A DNA stretch of 64,000 nucleotides from Pseudoxanthomonas sp. NC8 (GTDB lineage: Bacteria > Pseudomonadota > Gammaproteobacteria > Xanthomonadales > Xanthomonadaceae): NCBI GenBank assembly GCA_025232375.1, contig CP060419.1:1549001-1613000 (forward strand), read 5' to 3'. Positions 13,330 to 26,965 of this stretch are shown piece after piece. The translations under genes were made by a program, and so were the position numbers. The notes beneath the pieces are model-generated. The model ran no database searches and was not told the origin of the DNA. It was given only the letters and a program-made list of their open reading frames with translations. Within the stretch, counting starts at the first letter, position 1. The number at the start of each line of letters is the position of its first letter.

Positions 13330-13926
13330 TCAGGGCAGGTAGGTCGACAGGTCCTCGGGCAGGCGGATGTCGACCAGGCGCCAGCGCAGGCCCTGGCGCT
13401 GCAGCACGAACACGGTGCGGCTGCCGCTGGCGTGTTCGATGGTGCCGGTGAAGCGCGACAGCGATTCATAGCGCAGGCGCGCGCCCTGCAGCGGGCGTGC
13501 CGGCTCGGTCGCCGCCCAGGTGTCGCCGCCGGCGGTGTGGCCGCCGGCACGCTGCCAGAGCGCGTGGCCCTGCAGCAGCGCGCCGATGCCGGCCGGCGTG
13601 GCCAGCGTGTCGACCGCCACGCCGGTGGCGCCGCCGGCCATGGCCAGCGCCACGGCGCCGAACAGGTTTCCGGCGACGTCTTCACCCGCGGCGCGGACCA
13701 TCCGGTCTTCGAGCTGGGCCTTGAGGTTGACGCGCAGGCGAGGGAAGTCGACGTGCCGTTCCAGCGCGGCAGCGTCGCGCCGCTCGATCGCCTGCTCGAT
13801 GCCGCGGATCGCCAGCCAGGGACCGGCCGCGACCCATGCCAGCAGCACCAGCGCGCCCAGCACCACCGCACCGGCGATCCAGCGCGGCATGCGGGAACGG
13901 GGCGTGGCGGCGGGGCGCGGATCCAC
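13330..13926 (-). CDS. DUF2939 family membrane-anchored protein
   Basis: An intact 198-residue protein. It has a short basic N-terminus, one membrane segment near residues 16-35 (IAGAVVLGALVLLAWVAAG), then AIRGIEQAIERRDAAALERH, VDFPRLRVNLKAQL and an alpha/beta domain. That string is the DUF2939 signature as I know it. The protein is anchored in the inner membrane with most of its mass outside. It sits 3 nt from the DUF2461 gene and 78 nt before the three-domain hydrolase. Function unknown. No frame break. Confidence 0.8.
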   Translation of the reverse strand: MDPRPAATPRSRMPRWIAGAVVLGALVLLAWVAAGPWLAIRGIEQAIERRDAAALERHVDFPRLRVNLKAQLEDRMVRAAGEDVAGNLFGAVALAMAGGATGVAVDTLATPAGIGALLQGHALWQRAGGHTAGGDTWAATEPARPLQGARLRYESLSRFTGTIEHASGSRTVFVLQRQGLRWRLVDIRLPEDLSTYLP

Positions 13927-13929
13927 GGG

Positions 13930-14608
13930 TCAGAACTCCGGGTGGGGCGGCGCAGAGGTAGTCGACGAACGGTGCCAGTGTGGTAAGGTCGGCTTCGAGC
14001 GTTTTCCGCAGCCGCGGCCCGGTCATCGTCGCATCGTCCAGCGGGCGCCAGAGTACCCAGTTGCGGTGCTTGAGGTCGTCGATGAACTCGAAGTCGGCCG
14101 GGAAGCCACGCGGCACGCGCGACAGCACCTCGCTGTCGTCCAGTTCGAAGCGCCGGCGCAGCGCCGGGGCATGCGCGGTGGCCTTCCATGTCCCCGGATT
14201 GTCGAGGATGAAGTGGCGCACGCGGCGCTGGGTGACCGCTTCCGGATGCCACAGGCCTGCGCCGACGAAACTGCCGCCAGGCTGCAGGTGGACGTAGAAC
14301 GAGGGGGCGGCCACCTCGCGCCGGCGCTCGTGGAACAGGCGCGCGCCCTGCCAGGCCTTGTATGGCGACTTGTCGCTGGAGAAGCGCGCGTCGCGGTGGA
14401 TGCGGAACAGCGAGCCGCCGACGGTGCGCGGATCGGCGCGGAAATGCGGGCTGATCGTCGCCAGCGCCGGCTGCAGGTCGGTGATCAGCTGCAGGAAGGG
14501 CTGGCGTACGTGCGATTCGTAGTCCTGGCGGTGCGCCTCGAACCAGGGTTTCTCGTTGTGCCGGTAAGGCCCGCAGGAAACGCAGGCTGGCGTCGCTGAA
14601 ATAGCTGC

Positions 14609-14612
<4 letters not shown>
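13930..14612 (-). CDS. DUF2461 (TIGR02453) family protein
   Basis: About 227 residues, starting MSSYFSDASLRFLRA. It contains DPRTVGGSLFRIHRDARFS, SDKSPYKAWQGARLFHE, YVHLQPGGSFVGAGLWHPE, PGTWKATAHAPALRRRF and RGFPADFEFIDDLKHRNWV, which together match the DUF2461 family. Biochemical role unknown. The start ATG at 14612 overlaps the sbcB stop by 4 nt (ATGA), indicating translational coupling. A frame break at about 14568 (CCTTACCGG for an expected CCTGGCGG) separates the first 15 residues from the rest. The exact end is uncertain: a second break near 13945 is needed to reach the TGA at 13930. Confidence 0.75.
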
Positions 14613-17446
<2,834 letters not shown>

Positions 17447-17447
17447 G

Positions 17448-18717
17448 TCAGACGCCACGCCAATGCTCCACTTCCTCGACGAAACGCAGCACGTCGCCGA
17501 AGCGGTTGTACAGCGGTGCCGGCGAGATCCGGATCACGTCCGGCTCGCGCCAGTCGCCGAGGATGCCGGTCCGTTGCAGGTATTCGAACAGTTCGCGGCC
17601 GCGCTCCCGGCCGCCAGCCACCCGCAGCGACAGCTGGGCGCCGCGGCGCGCCGGCTCGGCCGGCGTGATGATCTGCAGCGTGCCGGACAGTCGTTCACGG
17701 ATCAGCGCATCGAGGAAGCCGGTCAGCTTCTCCGACTTGGCGCGCAACGCGGCCATGCCGCCGGCGCGGTCGAACTGCTCCAGCGATGCGCGCAGCGGCG
17801 CCAGCGCCAGCACCGGCGGATTGGACAGCTGCCAGCCCTCGGCGCCTGCGGCCGGGATGAACTGCGGCGCCATCCGGAAGCGGGTGGCGGCCTCGTGGCC
17901 CCACCAGCCGGCCATGCGCGGCAGGCCGGACTGACCATGGCGCTCGTGCACGAAGCATCCGGCGACCGCACCGGGACCGGCATTGACGTACTTGTAATGG
18001 CACCAGACCGCGAAATCGGCGTTGGCGTCGTGCAAGGCCAGCGGCAGGTTGCCGACGGCGTGGGCCAGGTCGAAGCCGGCCATCGCGCCCTGCGCGTGGG
18101 CCAGCCGCGCGATCTCCGCCAGCTCGAAAGGCCTGGCCGGTGCGGTATTGGATGCCGGGCCACAGCACCAGCGCCAGCCGCGGCCCGTGCTCGACGATGG
18201 CCCGTTCGATCGCCGCCAGCGAGATCGTGCCATCGGGCTCGTCCGGCTCCACCTCGACCAGGTCGGTGGCCGGATCGAAACCGTGCAGGCGCAGCTGCGA
18301 TTCCACCGCGTGCCGGTCGGACGGGAACGCGCCGGCCTCGATCAGGATCGCAGGACGCTGCGGTGTCGGCCGGTAGAAGCTGGCGAGCATCAGGTGCAGG
18401 TTCACCGTCAGTGTGTTCATCGCCACCACTTCGCCCGGCTGCGCGCCGACCAGCCGGGCCAGCGGCTCGCGCACCAGCGCGTGGTAGGTCAGCCAGGCGG
18501 TCTGGCCGTTGAAGTGGCCCTCGACCGCTTCGCTGGCCCACTTGTCCAGCACTTCCAGCACCTGCGCGCGCGCGCCGCGCGGCTGCAGTCCCAGCGAGTT
18601 GCCGACGAAATAGGTCTGCTCGCGGTCGTGCTGCTTCGGGATCAGGAACTCGTTGCGGAACGGACGCAGCGGGTCGGCGGCGTCCATCGCGAGGGCGTAG
18701 GTGCGGGCGTTGGTCAT
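17448..18717 (-). CDS. kynU: Kynureninase
   Basis: PLP enzyme that cleaves 3-hydroxykynurenine to 3-hydroxyanthranilate and alanine. About 423 residues. Landmarks: QTYFVGNSLGLQPRGAR at the N-terminus, VAMNTLTVNLHLMLASFY, GFDLAHAVGNLPLALHD (PLP-binding Asp/His) and WCHYKYVNAGPGA with the Schiff-base lysine. It ends FVEEVEHWRGV. One frame break at about 18131, next to a CCTGG. It lies 25 nt after haaO and 1 nt before kmo, so the three form one operon. Confidence 0.95.
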
Positions 18718-18742
18718 GGAATCTCGGCGCGCGCGGTCCGGC

Positions 18743-19306
18743 TCAGGTGAGGTCGGCCAGCGATTCGGGTTGCGGCTCGTAGCGCGTGGGTCGCGGATTG
18801 AGGTGCCCGCAGCTGCGGCAGGTGCGGTGTTCCTCCGAGCCGTAGAAACGCTCGAACACCGGCGGGAAGTCCTGCTCGATGTCGCGCAGGTGGAAGAATT
18901 CCTCGTACAGCTTGTGGTTGCACCGCTCGCAATACCAGAGCAGGCCATCGTCCTCGTGCGCCTGCCGGCGCCGTTCGATCATAAGGCCGACGCCACCGGG
19001 CATGCGCTGCGGCGAATGCGGCACGCGTGCAGGCAGGAGGAATATCTCGCCGGCGCGGATCGGGATGTCGCGCACCGCGCCGGGGCCGCCTTCCGGTCGC
19101 TCCTGGATGCGCAGCACCATCTCGCCTTCGAGCTGGTAGAACCACTCCGGGCCTTCGTCCCAGTGGAAGTCGGTGCGTGCGTTCGGGCCGCCGACCACCA
19201 TCACGATGAAATCGCCGTCGTAGATGCACTTGTTGCCGACCGGCGGCTTGAGCAGGTGGCGGTGTTCCTCGATCCAGGCCTGCAGGTTGAGCGGGGCGGG
19301 CAGCAT
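18743..19306 (-). CDS. haaO: 3-hydroxyanthranilate 3,4-dioxygenase
   Basis: An intact 187-residue cupin. It opens the ring of 3-hydroxyanthranilate with O2; the product closes to quinolinate, the NAD precursor. Metal ligands are visible: His and Glu in [15 protein letters not shown], and a second His in [10 protein letters not shown]. The C-terminus has a rubredoxin-like pair, [11 protein letters not shown] and [11 protein letters not shown], typical of the bacterial enzymes with an extra iron site. First of three kynurenine-pathway genes here (haaO-kynU-kmo). A carbonic anhydrase gene lies 41 nt upstream on the same strand. Confidence 0.95.
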   Translation of the reverse strand: MLPAPLNLQAWIEEHRHLLKPPVGNKCIYDGDFIVMVVGGPNARTDFHWDEGPEWFYQLEGEMVLRIQERPEGGPGAVRDIPIRAGEIFLLPARVPHSPQRMPGGVGLMIERRRQAHEDDGLLWYCERCNHKLYEEFFHLRDIEQDFPPVFERFYGSEEHRTCRSCGHLNPRPTRYEPQPESLADLT

Positions 19307-19347
19307 GGCGGGGGTTCCGGTATGGCACCGGGCAGGTGCGTGGGGGC

Positions 19348-20015
19348 TCAGCGGTTCTCGCGATCCTGGTGGATGCGGGCCAGTGCGGCGTCGTACTTGT
19401 CCGACAGGCAGTCGATCGAATCGATGTCCATGCCGAGGTGGTGGACCCGGCCGTCGCGCAGGCTGTAGACCCAGCCATGCACGGTCAGTTTCTTACCGCG
19501 CGCCCATAAGCATCGCGGACGATGGTGGTCTGGCTGACGTTGACCACCTGCTCGAGCACGTTGAGCTCGCACAGGCGCGCGTGCTGCAGGCTGGTGTCGC
19601 CGGCAGCGTGCAGGCAGCCGGTGTGGCGCTCGGCCACGTCGGTGACGTGGCGGATCCAGTTGTCGACCAGACCCAGGCGTTGCCGGGTCAGGCCGGCGTA
19701 GACGCCGCCGCAGCCGTAGTGGCCGACCACCAGGATGTGCTTGACCTTGAGCACGTCGACGGCGAACTGGATCACCGAGAGGCAGTTGAGGTCGGTGTGG
19801 ACGACGACATTGGCCACGTTGCGGTGGACGAAGACCTCGCCCGGCGCCATGTCGATGATCTGGTTGGCCGGCACCCGCGAATCGGAGCATCCGATCCAGA
19901 GGAACTGCGGTGCCTGCTGTTGCGAGAGCCGCGAGAAAAATTCCGGGTCCTCCGCGCGCACGCGCTCGGACCAGGCATGGTTGCGGCGGATCAGTTCGTC
20001 GAGTTGGTCGGCCAT
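19348..20015 (-). CDS. can: Beta-class carbonic anhydrase
   Basis: Interconverts CO2 and bicarbonate. About 222 residues. Zinc ligands: Cys in [15 protein letters not shown] (about 42) and His-x2-Cys in [14 protein letters not shown] (about 98 and 101). [14 protein letters not shown] is also typical. The C-terminus ([16 protein letters not shown]) follows after a frame break at 19500, where CATAAGC stands for an expected CCAGGC (Asp-Ala-Trp-Ala-Arg codons). Cytosolic. Spacing suggests cotranscription with haaO, but there is no clear functional link. Confidence 0.93.
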
Positions 20016-20076
20016 GGCCGCATTATCACAGACATCGGCCATGTACCGCGTGCGGTGGCGCACGGCAGGGCGCAGG

Positions 20077-20724
20077 TCACTCCGTGTGTCCGGTCCGCGC
20101 GCGGCGGGCGAGGCGGTCGGCCATCAGCGCGGCGACCCCGGCTGCGTTGTCGCCGGGCCGGCTGCGCAGTCCGTCGATCGCGCCCTCGATATTGGCCGGG
20201 GATGGTTCTGGTTGAGCTTGAACTTCAGTTCGACGCGGCTGGCGCGGAAGCGGAAACCGACGATGCCGCGCAACTGGGCGCGCTCGCGTTCGTCGGCATG
20301 GTCGTAACGCCAGTGGCCGCCGACCTGTACCTCGAAGTGCTCGCCCAGGCGCGCCACGATCGATGCCAGATCGGCTTCTGCGTGCAGCGTTTCCAGCGAT
20401 CCGTACAGGTGCGCGGCGGCGTAGTTCCAGGTCGGGACCCGCGCCATCGCGGCCTTGTCCGGATACCAGCCCGGCGAGATGTAGTGGTGCGGGCCATGCA
20501 CGAGGAGCAGGGCGGGGCCGGCGTGCGTGGCCTGCGGGTTCGGTCGCGCCCAGTGGCCGTCGATAACGATGGCGTCGCCGTCGCGCGCGTACAGGACCGG
20601 CAGGTGGGTGGCCAGCGGCAGGCCGTCGGCGCCGGTGGTCACCGGGGTTGCGAACGGGTCGCGCGCCAGCAGCCAGTCCAGGCTGGCTAAGGTCATGCTC
20701 GGCGAAGGCGCTCGGTGTGTACAT
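20077..20724 (-). CDS. PaiB-like FMN-binding split-barrel protein
   Basis: About 215 residues. The start ATG at 20724 gives MYTPSAFAEHDL, the typical PaiB opening. After a frame break at 20693 (GGCTAAGGTC) it continues ASLDWLLARDPFATPVT, LLLVHGPHHYISPGWYP and VPTWNYAAAHLYGSLETL. These match the PaiB/FMN-binding negative transcriptional regulator family. A second break near 20203 leads to the tail ANIEGAIDGLRSRPGDN. In Bacillus PaiB affects protease and sporulation genes; in proteobacteria the role is unknown, and the protein may instead bind flavin or heme. Confidence 0.85.
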   Translation of the reverse strand: MYTPSAFAEHDLSQPGLAAGARPVRNPGDHRRRRPAAGHPPAGPVRARRRRHRYRRPLGATEPAGHARRPRPAPRAWPAPLHLAGLVSGQGRDGAGPDLELRRRAPVRIAGNAARRSRSGIDRGAPGRALRGTGRRPLALRPCRRTRARPVARHRRFPLPRQPRRTEVQAQPEPSPANIEGAIDGLRSRPGDNAAGVAALMADRLARRARTGHTE

Positions 20725-20763
20725 CGGGTGTGGGCGTTCCCGCTGCCGGGAACACCTGCCGGC

Positions 20764-21078
20764 TCAGGCGCGGCGGCCGAGGTTGACGGTCATCTGGGCG
20801 ACAAGTTCTTCGTCGCTGTCGGCACGCGGCGGCGCGACCTCGTCCAGCGAGAAGCCTCGTTCCAGCGCGTCTTCCTCGTCCATTCCGTCGAGTTCGACGA
20901 AACCGGCATCCATCAGCATCGCGCGCGCAGTGTCTTCGCTGTCGTAGGTATGCACGTTGCCGTTGTGGTCGAACACCTCGCCGGTGCCGCCTTCGCGTTC
21001 GCTCATTCGGGCCCAGTGCAGGGTGCGGCCAAGCGTAGCGAGCCACCAGGACTGGTGCAGGGAAGGGTCGGAATTCAT
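20764..21078 (-). CDS. Small acidic conserved protein, unknown function
   Basis: 104 residues, no frame break. Contains GGTGEVFDHNGNVHTYDSED and an acidic stretch, VELDGMDEEDALERG. No signal peptide or membrane segment. Its start codon overlaps the stop of the upstream gene (21075-21379) as ATGA, so the two are coupled. Similar small proteins occur beside asnS in Xanthomonadaceae as far as I recall; function unknown. Confidence 0.7.
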   Translation of the reverse strand: MNSDPSLHQSWWLATLGRTLHWARMSEREGGTGEVFDHNGNVHTYDSEDTARAMLMDAGFVELDGMDEEDALERGFSLDEVAPPRADSDEELVAQMTVNLGRRA

Positions 21079-21379
21079 GACATTACCTCGGCGACCAGCC
21101 AGAGCAGGCCCGCCATCGACAGGCCGAAGATGATGGTGAGCAGGGCGATCCTCGCGGGCGTGGCCAGCCCGCTCAGCGAGGGGTCGGGGGTGGCGCGATA
21201 GCCGCCGGCCAGCAGCCAGCGCAGTGCCGCCGGATTGACGAACGCGCCGGGGCCGAAGTCCGCGGACGTGCCGGCATGCCGGTCGCGCACGTGGACCAGG
21301 TCAGCGGCCAGAAGATCACGAAGGCGCTGGCCCCGGCAATGGCCACGCCGACGAAGCAGAGGGCGAAGAACAGGATCAT
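21075..21379 (-). CDS. Small two-helix membrane protein, unknown function
   Basis: About 101 residues. First membrane helix MILFFALCFVGVAIAGASAF, then FGPGAFVNPAALRWLLAGGYR, and a second helix near the C-terminus (ARIALLTIIFGLSMAGLLWL). A frame break at about 21298 (CCAGG) links the two halves. It lies 57 nt after asnS and is coupled to the following small gene. Function unknown. Confidence 0.65.
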
Positions 21380-21436
21380 GGGGTCTGGTGGGAAATCCGC
21401 ACAGGGATGAGCGGGTTCTCGCGGGGTGTCCGCATC

Positions 21437-22843
<1,407 letters not shown>

Positions 22844-23023
22844 GGCTTGAATCCTTGTGTCGTGGAGCCCATCTGGAAGGGCGGAAGTGTAGCGGCTGCA
22901 GCCGTGGGGTTGCGAGGCATCCGGACCTGTACCGGGCCGCAGCGTCCCGCGTCCGGTGCCAATGGCGGCGGCCCGGGCCCATCGTTCGATCCTATAATCG
23001 TGCCGCAATCCCGGAGGTTCCTG

Positions 23024-23354
23024 ATGGCCGTGACCCTGACCCCCTCGCCCTGGAGCGCGTGCAGCGTTTCCTGCAACGTGACCCGGCCGCGCTGGGCCTG
23101 CGTTTCGGCGTGGAGCGCACCGGCTGTTCGGGCTGGGGCCACGTGGCCGACCTGGCCCGCGACCGCCGCGACGGCGACGTGGTGTTCGAGCAGGAGGGCG
23201 TGCGCATCTTCGTCGATGCGCAGAGCCTGCCGCTGGTGGACGGCACCCGGATCGACTTCGGCCATGGGGGCTGAGCGAGGCCTTCGTGTTCGACAATCCC
23301 AACGCCACGGCCGGCTGCGGCTGCGGCGAGAGCTTCACCACCGGCCCGGCCTGA
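23024..23354 (+). CDS. A-type iron-sulfur carrier protein (IscA/ErpA/SufA family)
   Basis: About 109 residues. Accepts and delivers Fe-S clusters. The three conserved cysteines are present: [10 protein letters not shown] (about 38), and C-G-C in [12 protein letters not shown] at the C-terminus. [17 protein letters not shown] is also typical. ATG 23024 follows a good AGGAGG-like site (GGAGGTTCC). The frame breaks near 23044 and at 23268 (GGGGGC). A TATAAT hexamer at 22993 may be the promoter -10. Which of the A-type names applies cannot be decided here. Confidence 0.85.
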
Positions 23355-23455
23355 CCGGTCCGGGCGTCCCGGCGTCGCCGGGACGGGACTTCCGGCACGG
23401 CGCGGCTGCGCTGGCGCACGCTAGGCTTGGAGTTTCCCGTTCGTCCGGAGATTCC

Positions 23456-25259
23456 ATGCGCCGTACCCTCCTGGCAGCCGCCCTGGCCGCCTGCTGTTTC
23501 CCCGTAGTGGCCCAGGCGGCGGTCCGCGAACCGGTGGCCGCATCGAGCAATGCCGCCGCCACCGCGCTGCACCGGCTGTTCGATTCGGAATGGGAGCGGG
23601 GCATGCGCGAGTCGCCGGAGAACGCGGCCGCCCGGGGTGATCACCGCTTCGACGACCGCTGGAGCGACATGAGCCTGGCGGCGATCGAACGCCGCGAGGC
23701 GGCCGACCGCGAGGCCTTGGTAAGGCTCAAGCGCATAGACCGGGCCGCGCTGTCGCCGGCCGACCAGCTCAACTACGACACCTTCGCCCCTGGCTGCAGG
23801 AGCGCACGGTTGCCCGGCAGAAGTTCCGCGAGTACCTGCAGCCGATCGGCCACCAGGGTGGTGTCCAGACCGCCGACGGCATCACCGAGCTGCTGCCGTT
23901 CGCCAGCGCGCAGGATTACCGCAACTGGATCGCGCGCCTGGACGCGCTGCCGACCCTGCTGCAGCAGACCACCGCGCTGATGCGGGGCGGCGTGGCCGCC
24001 GGCAGGATGCCGCCGAAGGTGCTGATGCAGCGCGTGCCCGGGCAGATCGCGGGGCAGGTGGTCGCCGATCCGGCCAGGAGCCCGTTCTACAAGCCGTTCC
24101 TGAAGATGCCCGAGTCGATCCCGGCCGCCGAGCAGGAAGCGCTGCGCAGGCAGGCGCGAGAGGCGATCGCCGGCAAGGTCGTGCCGGCCTACCGTGAATT
24201 CGGCCGGTTCTTTGACCAGGACTACCTGCCGCATGCGCGCGACACCGTCGCCGCCACCGATCTGCCCGACGGCCCGGCGTACTACGACTTCCTCGCCGGC
24301 TGGTACACCACCACCGACCTGGCCGCCGAGCAGATCCACCAGGTCGGCCTGGAGGAAGTGGCAAGGATCCGCGCGGAGATGGAGAAGATCCGCGCCGAGG
24401 TCGGTTTCAAGGGCGACCTGCACGCGTTCTTCCAGCACCTGCGCACCGACCCGAAGTTCTTCCACAAGGAACCGGCCGACCTGCTGGAGGCCTACCAGGC
24501 GCTGTCCAAGCGTATCGATCCGGAACTGGTGAAGGTGTTCCGCACCATTCCGCGGCTGCCGTACGGCGTGCGCCCGATCCCGGACAACATCGCCCCGGAC
24601 ACCACCACCGCCTATTACCAGCCCGGCGCGGTCGACGGCAGCCGGGCCGGCTTCTACTACGTCAACCTGTACCGGCCGGAGGTGCGTCCGACCTGGGAGA
24701 TGCTGGCCCTGTCCCTGCACGAGGCCGTGCCCGGCCACCACTTCCAGTTCGCCCGCGGCGCCGAGCTGCCGGACATGCCGATGTTCCGTCGCACCGCCTA
24801 CTTCGTCGCCTACAGCGAGGGCTGGGGCCTGTACGCCGAGCGCCTGGGCTACGACATGGGCCTGTATGACGACCCCTACGACCGCATGGGCCAGCTGGCC
24901 TACGACATGTGGCGGGCGGTGCGGCTGGTGGTCGACACCGGCATGCATGCCAAGGGCTGGAGCCGCCAGCAGGCGATCGACTTCTTCATGGACAACTCGC
25001 CCAAGACCGAGCAGGACGTGGTCAACGAGATCGACCGCTACATCGCTTGGCCGGGCTATACGCTTTGGCTTATAAGGTCGGCCAGCTGCGGATTTCGGCC
25101 CTGCGCGAGGAAGCGGCCCGCGAACTGGGCCCGGCATTCGACGTGCGTGATTTCCATGACGCCGTGCTGGACACCGGCTCGGTACCGCTGGAAACGCTGG
25201 AAGCACATATCCGGGCCTGGATCGCCGAACAGAAGCGCGACATTAATAAAAACAAATAG
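23456..25259 (+). CDS. DUF885 family secreted metallopeptidase-like protein
   Basis: About 600 residues with a clear signal peptide ([18 protein letters not shown]). The DUF885 catalytic-like motif [15 protein letters not shown] lies near residue 425 and resembles a zinc-binding HExxxxHH. Other landmarks are YYNVNLYRPE-type sequence, [13 protein letters not shown] and [15 protein letters not shown]. Members are annotated as putative periplasmic peptidases; the substrate is unknown. Breaks at about 23790 and 25065 (CCTGG-like and TTGGCTT). The gene ends in an AT-rich tail (KRDINKNK) unlike the rest of the region. Confidence 0.85.
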
Positions 25260-25530
25260 ATATCAATAAGTTGGGATGCATTTTTGATGCCGCAACAAAG
25301 GTCGGAATGCGTCCTCGTTGACGGGGTTCGGGGTGGCTCCGGTCGGTGCCCGGCGCCGACCCCGGGGCGTGCGCAGCGCGCGGAAACCCTCCGGTTTGCG
25401 CCCAAGTGCCTGAGTCGGCATAATTTCCGGCTCCCTGCGCCCGCGGGGGAGCCCTTGCCCCACCGCATCCAGTTCCGGATCGACGGGGGCTGCCAAGGCC
25501 CGCAAGGGCCGCATCCACGAGGAAGACACC
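25260..25530 (+). promoter_or_regulatory. Upstream region of the rpsF cluster with a candidate sigma-70 promoter
   Basis: No gene is visible. The first 50 bases are unusually AT-rich (TAGATATCAATAAGTTGGG, then GCATTTTTGATGC, a small hairpin). A promoter-like pair lies at 25396-25424: TTGCGC, 18 nt, CATAAT. The remainder is a leader of about 100 nt before rpsF, with a GAGGAAG ribosome binding site. In many bacteria the rpsF leader binds S6:S18 for autoregulation; I did not identify that motif with certainty. Confidence 0.5.
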
Positions 25531-25962
25531 ATGCGTCATTACGAAGTCGTGTTATAGTCCATCCGGACCAGAGCGAGCAGGTGCCGGCGATGATCGAGCG
25601 CTACAAGTCGCTCATCGAGAACGCCAGCGGCACCATCCACCGTCTGGAAGACTGGGGCCGCCGCCAGCTGGCCTACCCGATCCAGAACCTGGTCAAGGCC
25701 CACTACGTGCTGTTCAACATCGAGGCCCGGTAAGGCCACGATCGACGAACTGGTCGAGACCTTCCGCTTCAACGACGCGATCCTGCGCCACCTGGTCATC
25801 CGTCGCGATGGCCCGGATACCGAGCAGTCGCTGATCATGAAGAGCAAGGACGAGAAGGGCGACAAGCCCGAGCGTGGCGAGCGCCGCCGCCGTGACGAGG
25901 AAGGCGAGGGCAATGCCGCCGCCGCCGCCGACAACGACGGCGACAACGCCGAAGCCGCCTAA
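25531..25962 (+). CDS. rpsF: 30S ribosomal protein S6
   Basis: About 143 residues. Starts MRHYEVV, then after a frame break at 25552 (GTTATAGTCC for GTTCCTGGTCC) [38 protein letters not shown] and [12 protein letters not shown] second break at 25731 (CGGTAAGG for an expected CGCCAGG) leads to [18 protein letters not shown]. The long charged C-terminal tail ([13 protein letters not shown]-like, then Ala-rich) is typical of Xanthomonadaceae S6. It binds 16S rRNA with S18. First gene of rpsF-rpsR-rplI-dnaB. Confidence 0.95.
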
Positions 25963-25973
25963 GGAGCACACCC

Positions 25974-26203
25974 ATGTCCAAGTTCTTCCGCCGCCGCAAG
26001 TTCTGCAAGTTCACTGCCGAAGGTGTCAAGGAGATCGACTACAAGGATCTCAACACCCTGCGCCAGTACCTGACCGAGAACGGCAAGATCGTTCCGAGCC
26101 GCGTCACCGGCACCAAGTCGCGCTACCAGCGCCAGCTGTCGACCGCGATCAAGCGCGCCGTTTCCTGGCCCTGATCCCGTACACCGACAACCACGACGTC
26201 TGA
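25974..26203 (+). CDS. rpsR: 30S ribosomal protein S18
   Basis: About 76 residues: [55 protein letters not shown] and, after a break at 26158 just before a [18 protein letters not shown]. It forms a pair with S6 on the 30S platform. It lies 11 nt after rpsF with a GGAG ribosome binding site. No priB gene lies between rpsF and rpsR. Confidence 0.95.
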
Positions 26204-26356
26204 TGCCGGTCCTTCGCAAGAGCCCGCGCATCCAGTGCGGACTGTTGGCGAAGCGCCCCCGGACCGCCGAACTGGCTGTTGAAACAAGAACGTCCGATCC
26301 GGACAGCAATCGTTGCGGCGCCCGCGGGCGCCGCTAACGGATAGAGGAGCAATACG

Positions 26357-26808
26357 ATGGAACTGATCCTTCTGCAGAAGGTCACCAACCTAGAGCAACC
26401 TGGGCGACAAGGTCAGCGTGAAGCCGGGCTACGGCCGCAACTTATGGTCCCGCAGGGCAAGGCCGTGCCGGCCACCGCCGCCAACCTTGGCCGACTTCGA
26501 GGCCAAGCGCGCCGAATACGAAGCCAAGGCCAAGGCCAACCTCGATGGTGCGCAGGGCCGCCTTGGCCCAGCTGGAAGGCGCCAGCGTCACCCTGAAGGT
26601 CAACGCTTCGACCGAAGGCAAGCTGTACGGCTCGGTCGGCCCGCGCGACATCGCCGACGCCTTCACCGCCGCCGGCCTGCAGCTCGAGAAGAGCGAAGTG
26701 ATCCTGGGCGAAGGCCCGATCCGCCACATCGGCGAGTTCGACGTGATCGTGCACCTGCACGCCGACGTCGAGACCACGGTCAAGGTCGTGGTCGAGCCGG
26801 AAGCCTGA
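26357..26808 (+). CDS. rplI: 50S ribosomal protein L9
   Basis: About 149 residues. [17 protein letters not shown] (repaired), [19 protein letters not shown] (repaired), a long connecting helix ([17 protein letters not shown]) and a C-terminal domain ending [19 protein letters not shown]. Four frame breaks in 200 bases (26393, 26443, 26488, 26563) each replace an expected CCTGG. This makes it the clearest small example of the error pattern in the window. L9 binds 23S rRNA at the L1 stalk base. Confidence 0.95.
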
Positions 26809-26835
26809 TCGGCCAACCGTTCGCCAGCGTCACCC

Positions 26836-26866
26836 GAAGGGCGCGCCCCGGGCGCCCTTCTTTTTT
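26836..26866 (+). terminator. Rho-independent terminator after rplI
   Basis: GAAGGGCGC, 5-nt loop, GGGCGCCCTTC followed by TTTTTT. A strong classic terminator that separates the ribosomal operon from dnaB. Confidence 0.85.
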
Positions 26867-26965
26867 GCGGAAGGCCGACCGTTCGTCGCAGCCGGTGAGA
26901 TCCACCGGTTATACACAGGCCATGCACAGGGATGTCTGCAACCCCCGGGCATGGAGGCGACTAGG

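Noticed and set aside
25531-26808. Programmed ribosomal frameshifting in rpsF or rplI
   Set aside because: There is no slippery heptamer, the shifts are many per gene and both up and down, and the same strings recur in unrelated genes.
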